From assembly GCA_024642335.1 (NCBI GenBank), contig JAHEBH010000006.1, positions 1 to 64,000 on the forward strand: DNA of 64,000 bases, written 5' to 3'. A program made the translations under genes and the position numbers. The stretch comes from Erythrobacter sp. (GTDB lineage Bacteria > Pseudomonadota > Alphaproteobacteria > Sphingomonadales > Sphingomonadaceae). Shown here one piece after another: positions 1 through 9,933 of the stretch; position 1 is the first letter of the stretch, and each line of letters opens with the position of its first letter. Below the pieces are notes generated by a model. That model had not been told where the DNA came from. It saw nothing but the letters and a program-made list of their open reading frames with translations, and made no database searches.

Positions 1-46
1 AAGCGGAATCACCCCCATATAGGCCCTCACCTGCCTGTCGGGCTGC

Positions 47-121
47 TCCCCGATAGCTCAGCGGTAGAGTAGGTGACTGTTAATCACTTGGTCGTTGGTT
101 CGAATCCAACTCGGGGAGCCA
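47..121 (+). tRNA. tRNA-Asn (anticodon GTT), CCA encoded
   Basis: TCCCCGA/TCGGGGA acceptor stem, anticodon loop CTGTTAA, T-loop GGTTCGAATCC, 3' GCCA. Confidence 0.95.
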
Positions 122-277
122 TTTTCCACTTCGCCAATTCGGAACACGCTGCTGCCGCATCCGCGCGGCACAATTTCGCGCGCGTTATCGACGCGAATCA
201 AAGCAAAATTAACTATCTTGCGCTCTTGTTGTGGTACAGGTTGAAACCATCTTCGTTTTTCGGATAATTGGCCGGGC

Positions 278-1129
278 ATGACTGCATCCGCACCAACTGC
301 GCATTTCTACATTGTGAAATCGGAAGATATTCCGGTTCTCAATTACTTGCGCCCCGGTCATCCGAAGCCTTCCCAGGTCATGTGGGTCAACCGGGCGACG
401 GATCAGGAGCTGCGGCGCAGCTCGGTCGACCAGTTCCTGCGAACCTTGTTCAAGGATGGATTGTCCGAAAGCGCAACGCGCCTGCATGACGAAACCGGGC
501 TGCGGTTGGCCTTTGCCAGCGAGGCGGATCGCAATGCCTTTGCCACCTGTTTCCGGCAAGCGCAGGATTACGAACGGGATATCTGTGACGGCCAGATAAT
601 TGCCGTCTTCGACAGCAAGGATGCAGCCGAAAAGGCCATAACCAACCTGCTGTTCGAAACCGTTCCCGATGCCGCGATCTCGCTGCTCTTTCGGGCCAAC
701 AGCATCATGGATGCCAGGACCAACTGGCCGGAGGGCCACAGCCTGACCGGCATCCTGGGATCGGTGGCCGGTGCGGGTGTGGCGGGTGTTGCCGTGGGCA
801 TGGCCATACTGGTCATCCCGGGTGTTGGACCTATCGCGGCGGCGGGAGCGCTTGCCGCTTCGGCCTATACTTCGGTAGCCACGGTCAGCGGCATCATCGG
901 TGCCACCGGCGGTGCAATTGCGCGCATGATCACCGATCCGGACGTTGACGAGGTGGCGAACAACCACCTCGAGCGGCAGATCCAGAATGGCAAGATCTTT
1001 CTGGCCGTGGAGCTGGAAAAGGCACGGCTCAACCGCGCGGAAATCGAGCGAATACTGACGGACAGCAACGGCGTGCTGGTGCGTCGTCCGGGACAATCAG
1101 GCGACGGGCTCAAGCTCGTCGCCGCCTGA
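278..1129 (+). CDS. hypothetical protein with Gly/Ala-rich hydrophobic central segment (stress-protein/DUF1269-like flavour)
   Basis: Long ORF; hydrophobic segment GSVAGAGVAGVAVGMAILVIPGVGPIAAAGALAA. Confidence 0.7.
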   Translation: MTASAPTAHFYIVKSEDIPVLNYLRPGHPKPSQVMWVNRATDQELRRSSVDQFLRTLFKDGLSESATRLHDETGLRLAFASEADRNAFATCFRQAQDYERDICDGQIIAVFDSKDAAEKAITNLLFETVPDAAISLLFRANSIMDARTNWPEGHSLTGILGSVAGAGVAGVAVGMAILVIPGVGPIAAAGALAASAYTSVATVSGIIGATGGAIARMITDPDVDEVANNHLERQIQNGKIFLAVELEKARLNRAEIERILTDSNGVLVRRPGQSGDGLKLVAA

Positions 1130-1142
1130 TCGCGCTGCCGCC

Positions 1143-1877
1143 CTACGCGGGCTTCTTGAACCGCAGGGCAAACTTCTCCGAAGTCGGTTCGACATCGCGC
1201 GGCGAGATATCGCGCGGGTCGTTTGGATTGGCGAGCAGGTCGGACGTGCCCTCCAGCACCAGCCCGGCCTCAGTCACCTGAGCGATCACCGCCATCGGGT
1301 CGATCCGGTGGATCGTGGAAGTGGCGCCGGTTCCGGTCCCCGGTGCGGAATGATCCTCCACGAAATAGAGACCGCCCGGCTTCAGGGCCCTGGCCACCCA
1401 GTTGTTCACCACGCTGACATCGCCATTGGCGAGATCGTGATAATTCTCGGTCGTCCACACCAGATCGACCTGTTCGGGCAATTCGGTTGCGGCATAATCG
1501 ACCACCACCACTTCGATGTTGCCATATTCGGCAGCCAGCGCATTGATGCCGTCGAGGCCCCCGGGACGGTTTGCGAAGAAGGCGGGCATCAGGGCATAGA
1601 CCTTACCCTCAGGCCCAACCGATGCGGCAAGTATCCGCGTGAAATAGCCGCCGCCCGGCGCGATCTCGGCGACAGACATGCCCGGCCTCACACCGGCAAA
1701 TTCGACGATTTCAGCGGGTTTGCGCAGCGGATCGCGGGCAACATCGCCTTCAGGGCGGCGATCATCGGCGACGGCTGCGGCGATAACCTCGCCAGCGCCA
1801 CCATGATGGTTGGCCACCACGGCGGTGGATGAAGCCAGCAAGGCAGCGGCAAAGGTGGCAAATACGGCGCGTTTCAT
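1143..1877 (-). CDS. class I SAM-dependent methyltransferase-like protein with N-terminal signal peptide
   Basis: MKRAVFATFAAALLASSTAVVA signal-like N-terminus; motif I-like VAEIAPGGGYFTRILA. Confidence 0.75.
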   Translation of the reverse strand: MKRAVFATFAAALLASSTAVVANHHGGAGEVIAAAVADDRRPEGDVARDPLRKPAEIVEFAGVRPGMSVAEIAPGGGYFTRILAASVGPEGKVYALMPAFFANRPGGLDGINALAAEYGNIEVVVVDYAATELPEQVDLVWTTENYHDLANGDVSVVNNWVARALKPGGLYFVEDHSAPGTGTGATSTIHRIDPMAVIAQVTEAGLVLEGTSDLLANPNDPRDISPRDVEPTSEKFALRFKKPA

Positions 1878-1954
1878 GGTCGATCCTCCCGATAGCGTTT
1901 GAAGACGAAGCTATAGGGACGCCGCGCGATCACAAGTGGTAATTTGTAACGCAG

Positions 1955-3157
1955 TCAGCTGACTTTCGCCCTTTGTGCGTCGAGCAGCTTCACCGCCTGC
2001 AGCGCCACCAGCACCACGAGGCCGATCATCGCGGCGCCAACGTACCAGGGCGCATCATGGGCAACACTGCCGTAGATGAAGCCGAAGATCGGCGGAGCGA
2101 CGATCCGCCCGATGGCGTTGGAAGCCATCAACAGACCCATTGTGCTCCCCTGCCGTTCAGGCGGTGTATTACGGCTAAGGAGCGCGCCCGCGGAAGGAAA
2201 CGCCAGGCTGTGCCCTGTCATCAGCACGCCCATCAGCAACACCCCCGATATCGGATGGCGGATCACCGGCTGCAGAAGCATGGAGAGCACGAGCAGCGCC
2301 AGCCCCATCACGATCACCCGCGCCTCGCCATAACGGTGGACTAGCGGGCCGATCAGCACCAATTGCGCAAACAATCCGCCGCCCCCGATGGCAAGGAAGG
2401 CAAAGCCCAGGTCATGCGCGCTCCAGCCGAAATTGGCCTCGCTCCACAAGCCATAGATCGCTTCCATCGAGGCGAAGGCGGCGATGCCGAAGAAGGAAAT
2501 GACAAAGAGGCGCGCCAGCAGCGGCTCGGACGAGACAAAGCGGAAGGCTTCCGAAAATCTGGGAAGCGGCGCGCCCTTGCCCTTGGGCTCCACCGCGTCA
2601 CGCAGCGCCGCCATGCACCACAGGCTTGCCAGGATCGACAGGCCGCCCGCTATAAAGATCGGCAAGCGGAAACTGGCCGCAACCACTTCCTCGCCAGCAA
2701 ACAAGCCGCCCAGAACCGGACCGAAAGCAAAGCCGAGCGAGAATGCCGCGCCGAAATAGCCCATCGTCTTGGCGCGCCGTTCGGGTGGTGAGACATCGGC
2801 GATGAACCCCTGGCACACGCTCAGCGTTCCAGAGAAGAACCCGCTGAACACGCGGATGCCTATTGCCGCCCACAATGTCGGCGCATAGGCGAAGGCGACA
2901 TAGGAAAGCCCGGCGATGAAGGTGGTGACGGCAAGCACCTTGCGCCGTCCCCAGATATCCGACTGGCGGCCCCAGAATATCTCGCCAAAGACATTGCCGA
3001 AACTGTAGGCTGCAAAGAGCAAGGCAATTTCGAACGGTGTTGCGTCAAAGACCTGCCCGTAAAAGGGCAGCAGCGGCAGGATCAGGCTGAAACCCGCGAT
3101 ATTGATGAAGACCGCGACCAGTAGCGGTGCCAACACCGCCCAGCTTCGCCTATCCAT
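1955..3157 (-). CDS. MFS transporter (TetA-like drug/proton antiporter family)
   Basis: Multiple TM segments; motif FGEIFWGRQSDIWGRRKVL; start at MDRRSW overlaps end of upstream gene. Confidence 0.85.
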   Translation of the reverse strand: MDRRSWAVLAPLLVAVFINIAGFSLILPLLPFYGQVFDATPFEIALLFAAYSFGNVFGEIFWGRQSDIWGRRKVLAVTTFIAGLSYVAFAYAPTLWAAIGIRVFSGFFSGTLSVCQGFIADVSPPERRAKTMGYFGAAFSLGFAFGPVLGGLFAGEEVVAASFRLPIFIAGGLSILASLWCMAALRDAVEPKGKGAPLPRFSEAFRFVSSEPLLARLFVISFFGIAAFASMEAIYGLWSEANFGWSAHDLGFAFLAIGGGGLFAQLVLIGPLVHRYGEARVIVMGLALLVLSMLLQPVIRHPISGVLLMGVLMTGHSLAFPSAGALLSRNTPPERQGSTMGLLMASNAIGRIVAPPIFGFIYGSVAHDAPWYVGAAMIGLVVLVALQAVKLLDAQRAKVS

Positions 3158-4013
3158 GATAGCGCGGCTCCGGCAGGCCCTGCACGCCAAGGCCGTCGAT
3201 CACGTAGTTCCATCCGTCGCCATCTGCCGGCTCGCGGCCGAGGAAACCGGGATCGATGCTGGGCACGAACAGCCGGTCGAGCTTGGGGCCAAAGAACATG
3301 CAACTTGCCGGCAGCCTGGTGGGCATGTCGATCACGCGCTTCACTTCCCCTTCTGGGGAGAGGCAAAGCACCACTCCGCCCTCGCAGATCGCCACCCACA
3401 TGTCGCCATTGGCATCGATGGTCGCGCCATCGGGGATGGGGCCGTAATCGCTGGTGTTGAAGAACGCGCGGCGATTGCCCGCTTCACCCGTCGCCATGTC
3501 ATAGTCATAGGCGTAGATCACATGCGCCATGCTGTCCGCATGATAGAGCGTCCTGCCATCGGGCGACCAGCAGGGTCCGTTGCCCAAAGTCAGCCCGCTG
3601 TCGAGCTGTGTGATTGTTCCGTGGTCCAGGCTGAACAAGCCCCCGACCGGTTCCGCCGCCTTGCGGTGGCTGGTGCCGAAGATGAAGCGTCCTGCCCGGT
3701 CCACCTTGCCATCGGCGAGCTGGATGGCGGGATTGGCGGGAGCCATCAGCGCCAGCGGCGTGACTTTGCCGCTGTCCAGGTCGAGCGTGTGGATGCCGTC
3801 GACCAGCGCCACGATCGCGCCGCCGCCTTCGCGCACCGCCATCGCGCCGATCATGTCGGGCACATCCCATTCGCGATGCTCGCCGCTTGCGGGGTGCCAG
3901 CGCAGCACCTTCTTCTCTAGGATATCGATATAATAGAGCGCCTGTTCGGCGACGTCCCATACGGGACCTTCACCAACCGAGCGGCGCGGCAAGTCCAGCC
4001 TTGTTATCTGCAT
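3150..4013 (-). CDS. SMP-30/gluconolactonase/LRE family protein
   Basis: EGPVWDVAEQALYYIDI, LGNGPCWSPDGRTLYHADS, GATIDANGDMWVA motifs. Confidence 0.88.
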   Translation of the reverse strand: MQITRLDLPRRSVGEGPVWDVAEQALYYIDILEKKVLRWHPASGEHREWDVPDMIGAMAVREGGGAIVALVDGIHTLDLDSGKVTPLALMAPANPAIQLADGKVDRAGRFIFGTSHRKAAEPVGGLFSLDHGTITQLDSGLTLGNGPCWSPDGRTLYHADSMAHVIYAYDYDMATGEAGNRRAFFNTSDYGPIPDGATIDANGDMWVAICEGGVVLCLSPEGEVKRVIDMPTRLPASCMFFGPKLDRLFVPSIDPGFLGREPADGDGWNYVIDGLGVQGLPEPRYHG

Positions 4014-4085
4014 TGCGGCTCTCCCTGCACTCGACAATAACGATCGTTACTGTCGTGGCAAGAAGAGCCTTGCTTCAGCGGTGGA

Positions 4086-6836
4086 TCACACCGCCCCGTG
4101 ACAGTGCTTGTACTTGTTGCCCGAACCGCAAGGGCACGGTGCATTGCGGTTGACGTACATCTCTGCATAGGGATCTTCACGGTTCGATCCACCAGGACCT
4201 GCTTGCGCCATCACCGAGCCTGCCAGCGCACCGAACAGCGCCTGGCGTTCTGCAGATCCATCGCCATCGTTCGAATTGTCCTCGCCCGTCAGCGGATCGA
4301 TGTGTCCGGTCATGAATTCGGGCAGCTTCGGCAATTCGCGCGGCGGCGGCGGTTCGGCCATGCGCATTTCGCTGGTGAGCAGGATGCGCGTCACGCTTTC
4401 GCGGATCGATTCGAGCATCATCTCGAACAGGCCGAATGCTTCCTGTTTGTATTCGTTGAGCGGCTGCTTCTGCGCATAGGCGCGCAGGAACACCACCTGC
4501 CGCAAGGCATCGAGCGTGGCGAGATGCTCCTTCCAGTGATGGTCGAGCTGCTGCAGCAGGATGCTTTTTTCGATACGGCGCCAGATGCTCTCCTCGATCG
4601 GCGCGGACTTGGCCGCCAGTTTCTCGCGGGCAAGTTCCTGCAGCCGTTCCTCGATCAGTTCGGGCTCGACCGCTTCCTCCTGCAGCCAGTTGTCGATCGG
4701 CGGCTCCATGCCCATGACATGGGCGACCTTGGTCTTGAGACCTTCGATATCCCATTGTTCGGGATAGGACCCGGGCGGGCAGGCGCCGGTAACGATAGCG
4801 TTGATCGCATCCTCGCGCATATCGTCCACGACATCATCGACGCGCTCGGAATCCATGATCTCGGCGCGCTGTTCGTAGACGACCTTGCGCTGGTCATTCA
4901 TCACGTCGTCGTACTGCACGACCTGCTTGCGCATCTCGTAATTGCGCGCCTCGACCTTCTTCTGCGCGGTTTCGATGGCCTTGGAGAGCCACTTGGAACC
5001 GATTGCCTCACCATCTTCGAGGTTGGAGTTCATCATCTTGGCGAAAAGCGTATCCGGCCCAAAGATGCGCAGGAGATCGTCCTCCAGGCAGAGGTAGAAG
5101 CGCGACAGGCCGGGGTCACCCTGGCGGCCCGAACGGCCGCGCAGCTGGTTGTCGATACGCCGACTTTCGTGGCGTTCGGTACCGAGCACGAACAGGCCGC
5201 CTGCATCGAGCACCTTCTGCTTTTCCGCAGCCACCTCGGCCCTGATCCGGTCAACCTCCAGCTGGCGCTTGGGATCATCCTCGGGAATGTCGCGCAATTC
5301 GTCCGCGATACGGAATTCGACGTTACCACCCAGCTGGATATCCGTGCCGCGACCGGCCATGTTGGTGGCGATCGTCACCGCGCCGATACGGCCCGCCTGC
5401 GCCACGATATGCGCTTCCTGCTCGTGCATGCGGGCATTGAGCACGGCGTGTTTCACGCCTTCCTTGTCGAGGAACTGGCTGAGCAGCTCGGACTTTTCGA
5501 TGGAAACAGTGCCAACCAGCACAGGCTGGCCGGTATCGTATTTCTCCTTGATCGCCTTGGCGATGGCCCCGAACTTGTCGATCGTATTCTTGTAGAACTC
5601 GTCTTCCTCGTCCACGCGCTGGACAAGCACGTTGGTGGGAATTTCGACCACGTTGAGCTTGTAGATGTCCCAGAATTCAGCCGCTTCGGTGGCAGCGGTG
5701 CCGGTCATGCCGGAAAGCTTGGGGTACATGCGGAAATAGTTCTGGAAGGTGATCGAGGCCATTGTCTGGTTCTCGGGCTGGATCGCCACGCCTTCCTTGG
5801 CTTCCACCGCCTGGTGCAAGCCGTTGGACCAGCGGCGGCCATCCATCATGCGGCCCGTGAACTCGTCGATGATGACGACCTTGTCGTCCTTGACGATATA
5901 GTCCGTGTCCTTCTTGAACATCACCACCGCTCGCAGCGCCTGGTCGAGGTGATGGACCACCTGCGTATTCTCGATGTCATAGAGATTGTCGGAGGTCAGA
6001 AGTCCGGCGGCGATCAGGCGCTGCTCGACCTCTTCTACGCCCTCTTCGGTCAACTGGACGTTGCGGGACTTTTCGTCCTTCTGGTAATACTCCTCTTCCA
6101 GCCCCTTCACGATTTCGTCGAGAGCGACATACATTCCGGCCTTGTCCTCGGTCGGACCGGAAATGATCAGCGGCGTGCGCGCCTCGTCGATCAGGATCGA
6201 GTCCACCTCGTCGACGATGGCGAAGTTGAAGGGACGCTGCACCATCTGGCTGCGTTCCTGCTTCATGTTGTCGCGCAAATAGTCGAAACCAAGCTCGTTG
6301 TTGGTGCCGTAGGTAATGTCCGCCGCATAAGCCTCGCGGCGCGCATGTTCGGGCAGGTTGGGCACGACCACGCCGATCGTCAGGCCCAGGAACTTGTGCA
6401 GCTGGCCCATCCATTCGGCGTCGCGACGGGCGAGGTAATCGTTCACCGTCACCACGTGTACGCCCTTGCCTTCGATGGCGTTGAGATAGGTGGCGAGCGT
6501 GGCGACCAGCGTCTTGCCCTCACCCGTCTTCATTTCGGCAATCTCGCCGCGATGCAGAACGATGCCGCCCACCATCTGCACATCGAAGTGCCGCATGCCG
6601 AGCACGCGCTTCGACGCCTCGCGCACGGTGGCAAAGGCTTCGGGCAGCAGATCGTCGAGCGTCTTGCCTTCCTGCAGCTTGAGGCGGAACTTGGCGGTCT
6701 GCGCCCTCAGCTCGTCGTCGGAGAAATCCTCCAGCTGGGGTTCCAGTGCATTGATCCGCGCAACGATCTTGTCGAGCGAGCGCACGTAACGTTCATTGGC
6801 CGAGCCGAAGATGGATTTGGCGATTGTCTGCCACAT
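4086..6836 (-). CDS. secA: preprotein translocase subunit SecA
   Basis: [13 protein letters not shown] Walker [22 protein letters not shown]-terminal [18 protein letters not shown]. Confidence 0.98.
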   Translation of the reverse strand: MWQTIAKSIFGSANERYVRSLDKIVARINALEPQLEDFSDDELRAQTAKFRLKLQEGKTLDDLLPEAFATVREASKRVLGMRHFDVQMVGGIVLHRGEIAEMKTGEGKTLVATLATYLNAIEGKGVHVVTVNDYLARRDAEWMGQLHKFLGLTIGVVVPNLPEHARREAYAADITYGTNNELGFDYLRDNMKQERSQMVQRPFNFAIVDEVDSILIDEARTPLIISGPTEDKAGMYVALDEIVKGLEEEYYQKDEKSRNVQLTEEGVEEVEQRLIAAGLLTSDNLYDIENTQVVHHLDQALRAVVMFKKDTDYIVKDDKVVIIDEFTGRMMDGRRWSNGLHQAVEAKEGVAIQPENQTMASITFQNYFRMYPKLSGMTGTAATEAAEFWDIYKLNVVEIPTNVLVQRVDEEDEFYKNTIDKFGAIAKAIKEKYDTGQPVLVGTVSIEKSELLSQFLDKEGVKHAVLNARMHEQEAHIVAQAGRIGAVTIATNMAGRGTDIQLGGNVEFRIADELRDIPEDDPKRQLEVDRIRAEVAAEKQKVLDAGGLFVLGTERHESRRIDNQLRGRSGRQGDPGLSRFYLCLEDDLLRIFGPDTLFAKMMNSNLEDGEAIGSKWLSKAIETAQKKVEARNYEMRKQVVQYDDVMNDQRKVVYEQRAEIMDSERVDDVVDDMREDAINAIVTGACPPGSYPEQWDIEGLKTKVAHVMGMEPPIDNWLQEEAVEPELIEERLQELAREKLAAKSAPIEESIWRRIEKSILLQQLDHHWKEHLATLDALRQVVFLRAYAQKQPLNEYKQEAFGLFEMMLESIRESVTRILLTSEMRMAEPPPPRELPKLPEFMTGHIDPLTGEDNSNDGDGSAERQALFGALAGSVMAQAGPGGSNREDPYAEMYVNRNAPCPCGSGNKYKHCHGAV

Positions 6837-6924
6837 GATGGGCGTATCCTGTCGAAAATATGGAAGATGCGGCCGCGCGCTTGCCTGCGGCCGGAAGATA
6901 TCAGCGATGTGGGATAGGCTGCGC

Positions 6925-7194
6925 CTATTCGCGCGCGCGATCCGCCTGCAGCATTACCGTGGGCGTGTGGACCACGATAACCGGACGCATGCACATCCCG
7001 CCTTCGTCTTTACGCCGGTAGCTGAAAAGGTCCTGCTGTACCTCGACAATCGCACCGCCCTGCACTTGGCAGGCGGCGGCATCCTGCGCCATCTGCACGG
7101 CCTGGACCGAGCTATCCAGCGCTTGCGCCGGAGCGACCGCGGTGGTCAATCCGGTGAAAACAGCCAGCAGAGTGAGCAATTGGCGAAGCATCAT
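6925..7194 (-). CDS. hypothetical secreted small protein
   Basis: 89 aa ORF with signal-like N-terminus [25 protein letters not shown]. Confidence 0.55.
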   Translation of the reverse strand: MMLRQLLTLLAVFTGLTTAVAPAQALDSSVQAVQMAQDAAACQVQGGAIVEVQQDLFSYRRKDEGGMCMRPVIVVHTPTVMLQADRARE

Positions 7195-7300
7195 GGACCC
7201 AGATAGCGATCTATTCGCCCGTGTCTACGCCGCGCGCGTTACTTTCGCCTGAATTTTGGGCGATTGTCGTGCACCCGACTTGCCACTATGCGCGTGCCCC

Positions 7301-8527
7301 ATGGATATCGAAACTTCACCGCTAGCCGTTCCCTTCCCCGACATGCCACCTATCGAAGGCGTGACGCTGCGCGTGGCGCGGGCGCGGTACAAGAAATGGG
7401 ATCGCTGCGACCTGACCTATGCCGAGCTGGCGGAAGGCACTGCGCTGGCGGGGGTCTTCACCAAGAACGTCTGCTGCTCAACCGAGGTCGAGATGGGGCG
7501 CGAACAAGTGAAGCGTGGCAAGGCGCGCGGGCTTGTGGTCAATGCAGGCAATTCCAACGCCTTTACCGGCTTTCGCGGGCGCGAGGCGGTGGAGCAGATC
7601 ATGGCGCAGGTGGCGGCGCACCTCGGTTGCGACAGCGAGGAGGTGCTCGTCTCCTCCACCGGCGTGATCGGCGTTCCGCTGCCCAAGGACAAGGCGCAGG
7701 CTGGCGTCGCGGCGGCACTCGGTGCGGATGCCTGTTCATGGCAGGATGCGGCCAACACCATCGGCACCACCGATACTTTCGCCAAGGGTGCCACCGTTTC
7801 CGCCATGCTCGGCGATACCCGGGTGACGCTCAACGGCATCATCAAGGGCAGCGGCATGATCGCGCCCGACATGGCGACGATGCTCGGCTATATCTTCACC
7901 GATGCTGCGGTGGAGCCTGCTTTCCTGCAGCAATGCCTTTCTGCCGCGAATGAACGCACCTATTCCTGCATCACGGTGGATAGCGACACTTCTACCAGCG
8001 ACACGGTGCTGGCCTTCGCCACCGGCAAGGCGGGCAATGTGCCCATCACCGGTTTCGATGATCCGGGTGCGGATGCTTTCATGGCTGCGATGGAGGATAT
8101 TTGCCGCCAGCTCGCCCATCTCGTGGTGCGCGATGGCGAAGGGGCGCAGAAGTTCATCTCCGTATCGGTGCAGGGCGCTGTGAGCGATGAAAGCGCGCGC
8201 CGGATCGGCCTCGCCATTGCCAATTCGCCGCTGGTGAAGACGGCGTTCGCCGGCGGAGACGCCAATTGGGGCCGCGTGGTCATGGCGGTAGGCAAGGCGG
8301 GAGAGCCTGCCGACCGGGACAAGCTTTCGATAGCTTTCGGCGGAATCTGGGCTGCAAGGAACGGACTTCCGCTCGCCGATTATGACGAAGCGCCGGTCGC
8401 AAAGCATCTCGCGGGGCAGGAGATCGATATCACTGTCGATATTGGCCTTGGCCAGGGTCACGCCACCGTCTGGACCTGCGACCTGACGCATGGCTATATC
8501 AGCATCAACGCGGATTACCGATCGTGA
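7301..8527 (+). CDS. argJ: bifunctional glutamate N-acetyltransferase/amino-acid N-acetyltransferase ArgJ
   Basis: GSGMIAPDMATMLGYIFTDA autocleavage region; FAGGDANWGR; full-length match to family. Confidence 0.96.
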   Translation: MDIETSPLAVPFPDMPPIEGVTLRVARARYKKWDRCDLTYAELAEGTALAGVFTKNVCCSTEVEMGREQVKRGKARGLVVNAGNSNAFTGFRGREAVEQIMAQVAAHLGCDSEEVLVSSTGVIGVPLPKDKAQAGVAAALGADACSWQDAANTIGTTDTFAKGATVSAMLGDTRVTLNGIIKGSGMIAPDMATMLGYIFTDAAVEPAFLQQCLSAANERTYSCITVDSDTSTSDTVLAFATGKAGNVPITGFDDPGADAFMAAMEDICRQLAHLVVRDGEGAQKFISVSVQGAVSDESARRIGLAIANSPLVKTAFAGGDANWGRVVMAVGKAGEPADRDKLSIAFGGIWAARNGLPLADYDEAPVAKHLAGQEIDITVDIGLGQGHATVWTCDLTHGYISINADYRS

Positions 8528-8529
8528 GA

Positions 8530-8643
8530 CCCCTCCCGCCCGCGGGAGGGGCAGCGAGACTTGGTCGCGTGAGCGGCCTAGTCGCAGCGGGGTGGGCCTT
8601 ACGGCCCATGCCCACCCCCAGCCCCTCCCGCAAGCGGGAGGGG
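8530..8643. repeat. REP-like intergenic palindromic element (two identical-arm hairpins plus central stem)
   Basis: CCCCTCCCGC/GCGGGAGGGG arms at 8530-8551 and 8622-8643; central GGGGTGGGC...GCCCACCCC at 8589-8618. Confidence 0.8.
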
Positions 8644-8648
8644 AGATC

Positions 8649-9455
8649 GTGAGCGATATCACGGCCCTCCACGCTGCAGTGGAGGAACTGCTTCAGAGGG
8701 TGACCGAAAAGATCATCCTGCCGCGCTACCAGAACCTGAAAGACGGTGAGGTGCAGGACAAGGGGGGTGACGATCCCGTTACCATTGCCGACCGCGAGTC
8801 CGAGGAAATGCTCGAGGAAGGCCTCGCAAAGATCATCCCCGGCCTGCCCATTGTCGGCGAAGAGGCAGCGCATGCCGACAAGAGCGTCATGGATCGCCTG
8901 TCGGGCGACTGCTGGATCATCGATCCCATCGACGGCACGCGCAATTTCGCCAAGGGCAAACCTCCCTTCGGCATCCTCCTGGCGATGGCATCGGGCGGAG
9001 AGGCCCATACCGGCTGGATCTACGATTGCCTCACCGGCCGCCTGTGCACAGCCCACCGCGGCAAGGGCGCCTTCATCAATGGCGAAAAGATTTCGGCACG
9101 GCCCACCGGCGCGGTGCAGCCCGTCGCCGCGATCTCGCTGTTGTTCATGGATATGGGCAAACGAGAAGCGGTGATGGAAAGCATCGCACCGCATTACCGC
9201 ATGGTCGACGTGCCCTATTGCGCGGCGGAACAATATCCACGGCTGGGCCTGGGCGAGAACGACGTATCGATGTTCGAACGGACGCTGGCTTGGGACCACG
9301 CGGCAGGCGCATTGTGGCTAAACGAAGCGGGCGGCAAGGTCGCCCGCCCGGACGGCTCCCCCTATCGCGTGGACGGAGATACCCACGGCGGCCTGATCGG
9401 CGCCGCCTCACCAGCCTTGTGGGACGAGCTGGTGGGCAGGCTCAAGGGGCTTTGA
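8649..9455 (+). CDS. hisN: inositol monophosphatase family protein / histidinol-phosphatase HisN-like
   Basis: GGDDPVTIADRESE, GEE, DPIDGTRNFAKG, WDHAAGALWLNEAGG motifs; GTG start after the repeat. Confidence 0.88.
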   Translation: MSDITALHAAVEELLQRVTEKIILPRYQNLKDGEVQDKGGDDPVTIADRESEEMLEEGLAKIIPGLPIVGEEAAHADKSVMDRLSGDCWIIDPIDGTRNFAKGKPPFGILLAMASGGEAHTGWIYDCLTGRLCTAHRGKGAFINGEKISARPTGAVQPVAAISLLFMDMGKREAVMESIAPHYRMVDVPYCAAEQYPRLGLGENDVSMFERTLAWDHAAGALWLNEAGGKVARPDGSPYRVDGDTHGGLIGAASPALWDELVGRLKGL

Positions 9456-9524
9456 GTCCCCGCGCAGGCGGGGACCACGGCAAGACTTGCGCCAGACTAA
9501 CAAAGTCCCCCGCCTTCGCGGGGG
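9456..9524. repeat. pair of GC-rich hairpins between convergent genes (REP-like, possible bidirectional terminator)
   Basis: GTCCCCGC-GCAG-GCGGGGAC (9456-9475) and CCCCCGC-CTTC-GCGGGGG (9507-9524). Confidence 0.75.
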
Positions 9525-9537
9525 GTGCATCCAGAGT

Positions 9538-9858
9538 TCAGAGAACGCTTTCGATCCAGCCCTTGAGCGCGTTCTTGGGTGCGGCGCCGGTCTTGTGCGC
9601 CACGGGCTCGCCATTCTTGAACAGCACCAGCAGCGGGATCGACTGCACGCCCATCGAACTCGGCACATCGGGATTTTCCATGATGTCCATCTTGGCGATG
9701 GTAACCTGATCGGCCAACTCTTCGCTGATTTCTTCCAGCGCGGGCGCGATCATCTTGCAGGGGCCGCACCAGTCCGCCCAGAAATCGACGAGCACGGGCT
9801 TGTCGGAATCGAGCACATCGGCCTTGAAGCTGGCATCGGTGACGGATTTGGTGGCCAT
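9538..9858 (-). CDS. trxA: thioredoxin
   Basis: VDFWADWCGPCKMIAP active site; MDIMENPDVPSSMGVQSIPLL. Confidence 0.97.
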   Translation of the reverse strand: MATKSVTDASFKADVLDSDKPVLVDFWADWCGPCKMIAPALEEISEELADQVTIAKMDIMENPDVPSSMGVQSIPLLVLFKNGEPVAHKTGAAPKNALKGWIESVL

Positions 9859-9933
9859 GGGGGAATCTCCTGAAATCTCTTGTCGCCAATCTAGGTATGC
9901 GCGGGAAATCGGCAATATCTCACGGGCAAAGGA

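Noticed and set aside
47-1129. tRNA-Asn as an integration site for a genomic island
   Set aside because: No integrase, direct repeat or foreign-looking gene seen beside it; the XerD-type gene at 29391 looks chromosomal
4098-6917. 939-aa ORF antisense to secA
   Set aside because: Mirror of secA codon structure in GC-rich DNA; low-complexity His/Asp/Arg-rich translation with no recognisable motif
8490-8648. N-terminal extension of the hisN ORF through the palindromic repeat
   Set aside because: Repeat-derived low-complexity sequence; family homology starts at the GTG at 8649
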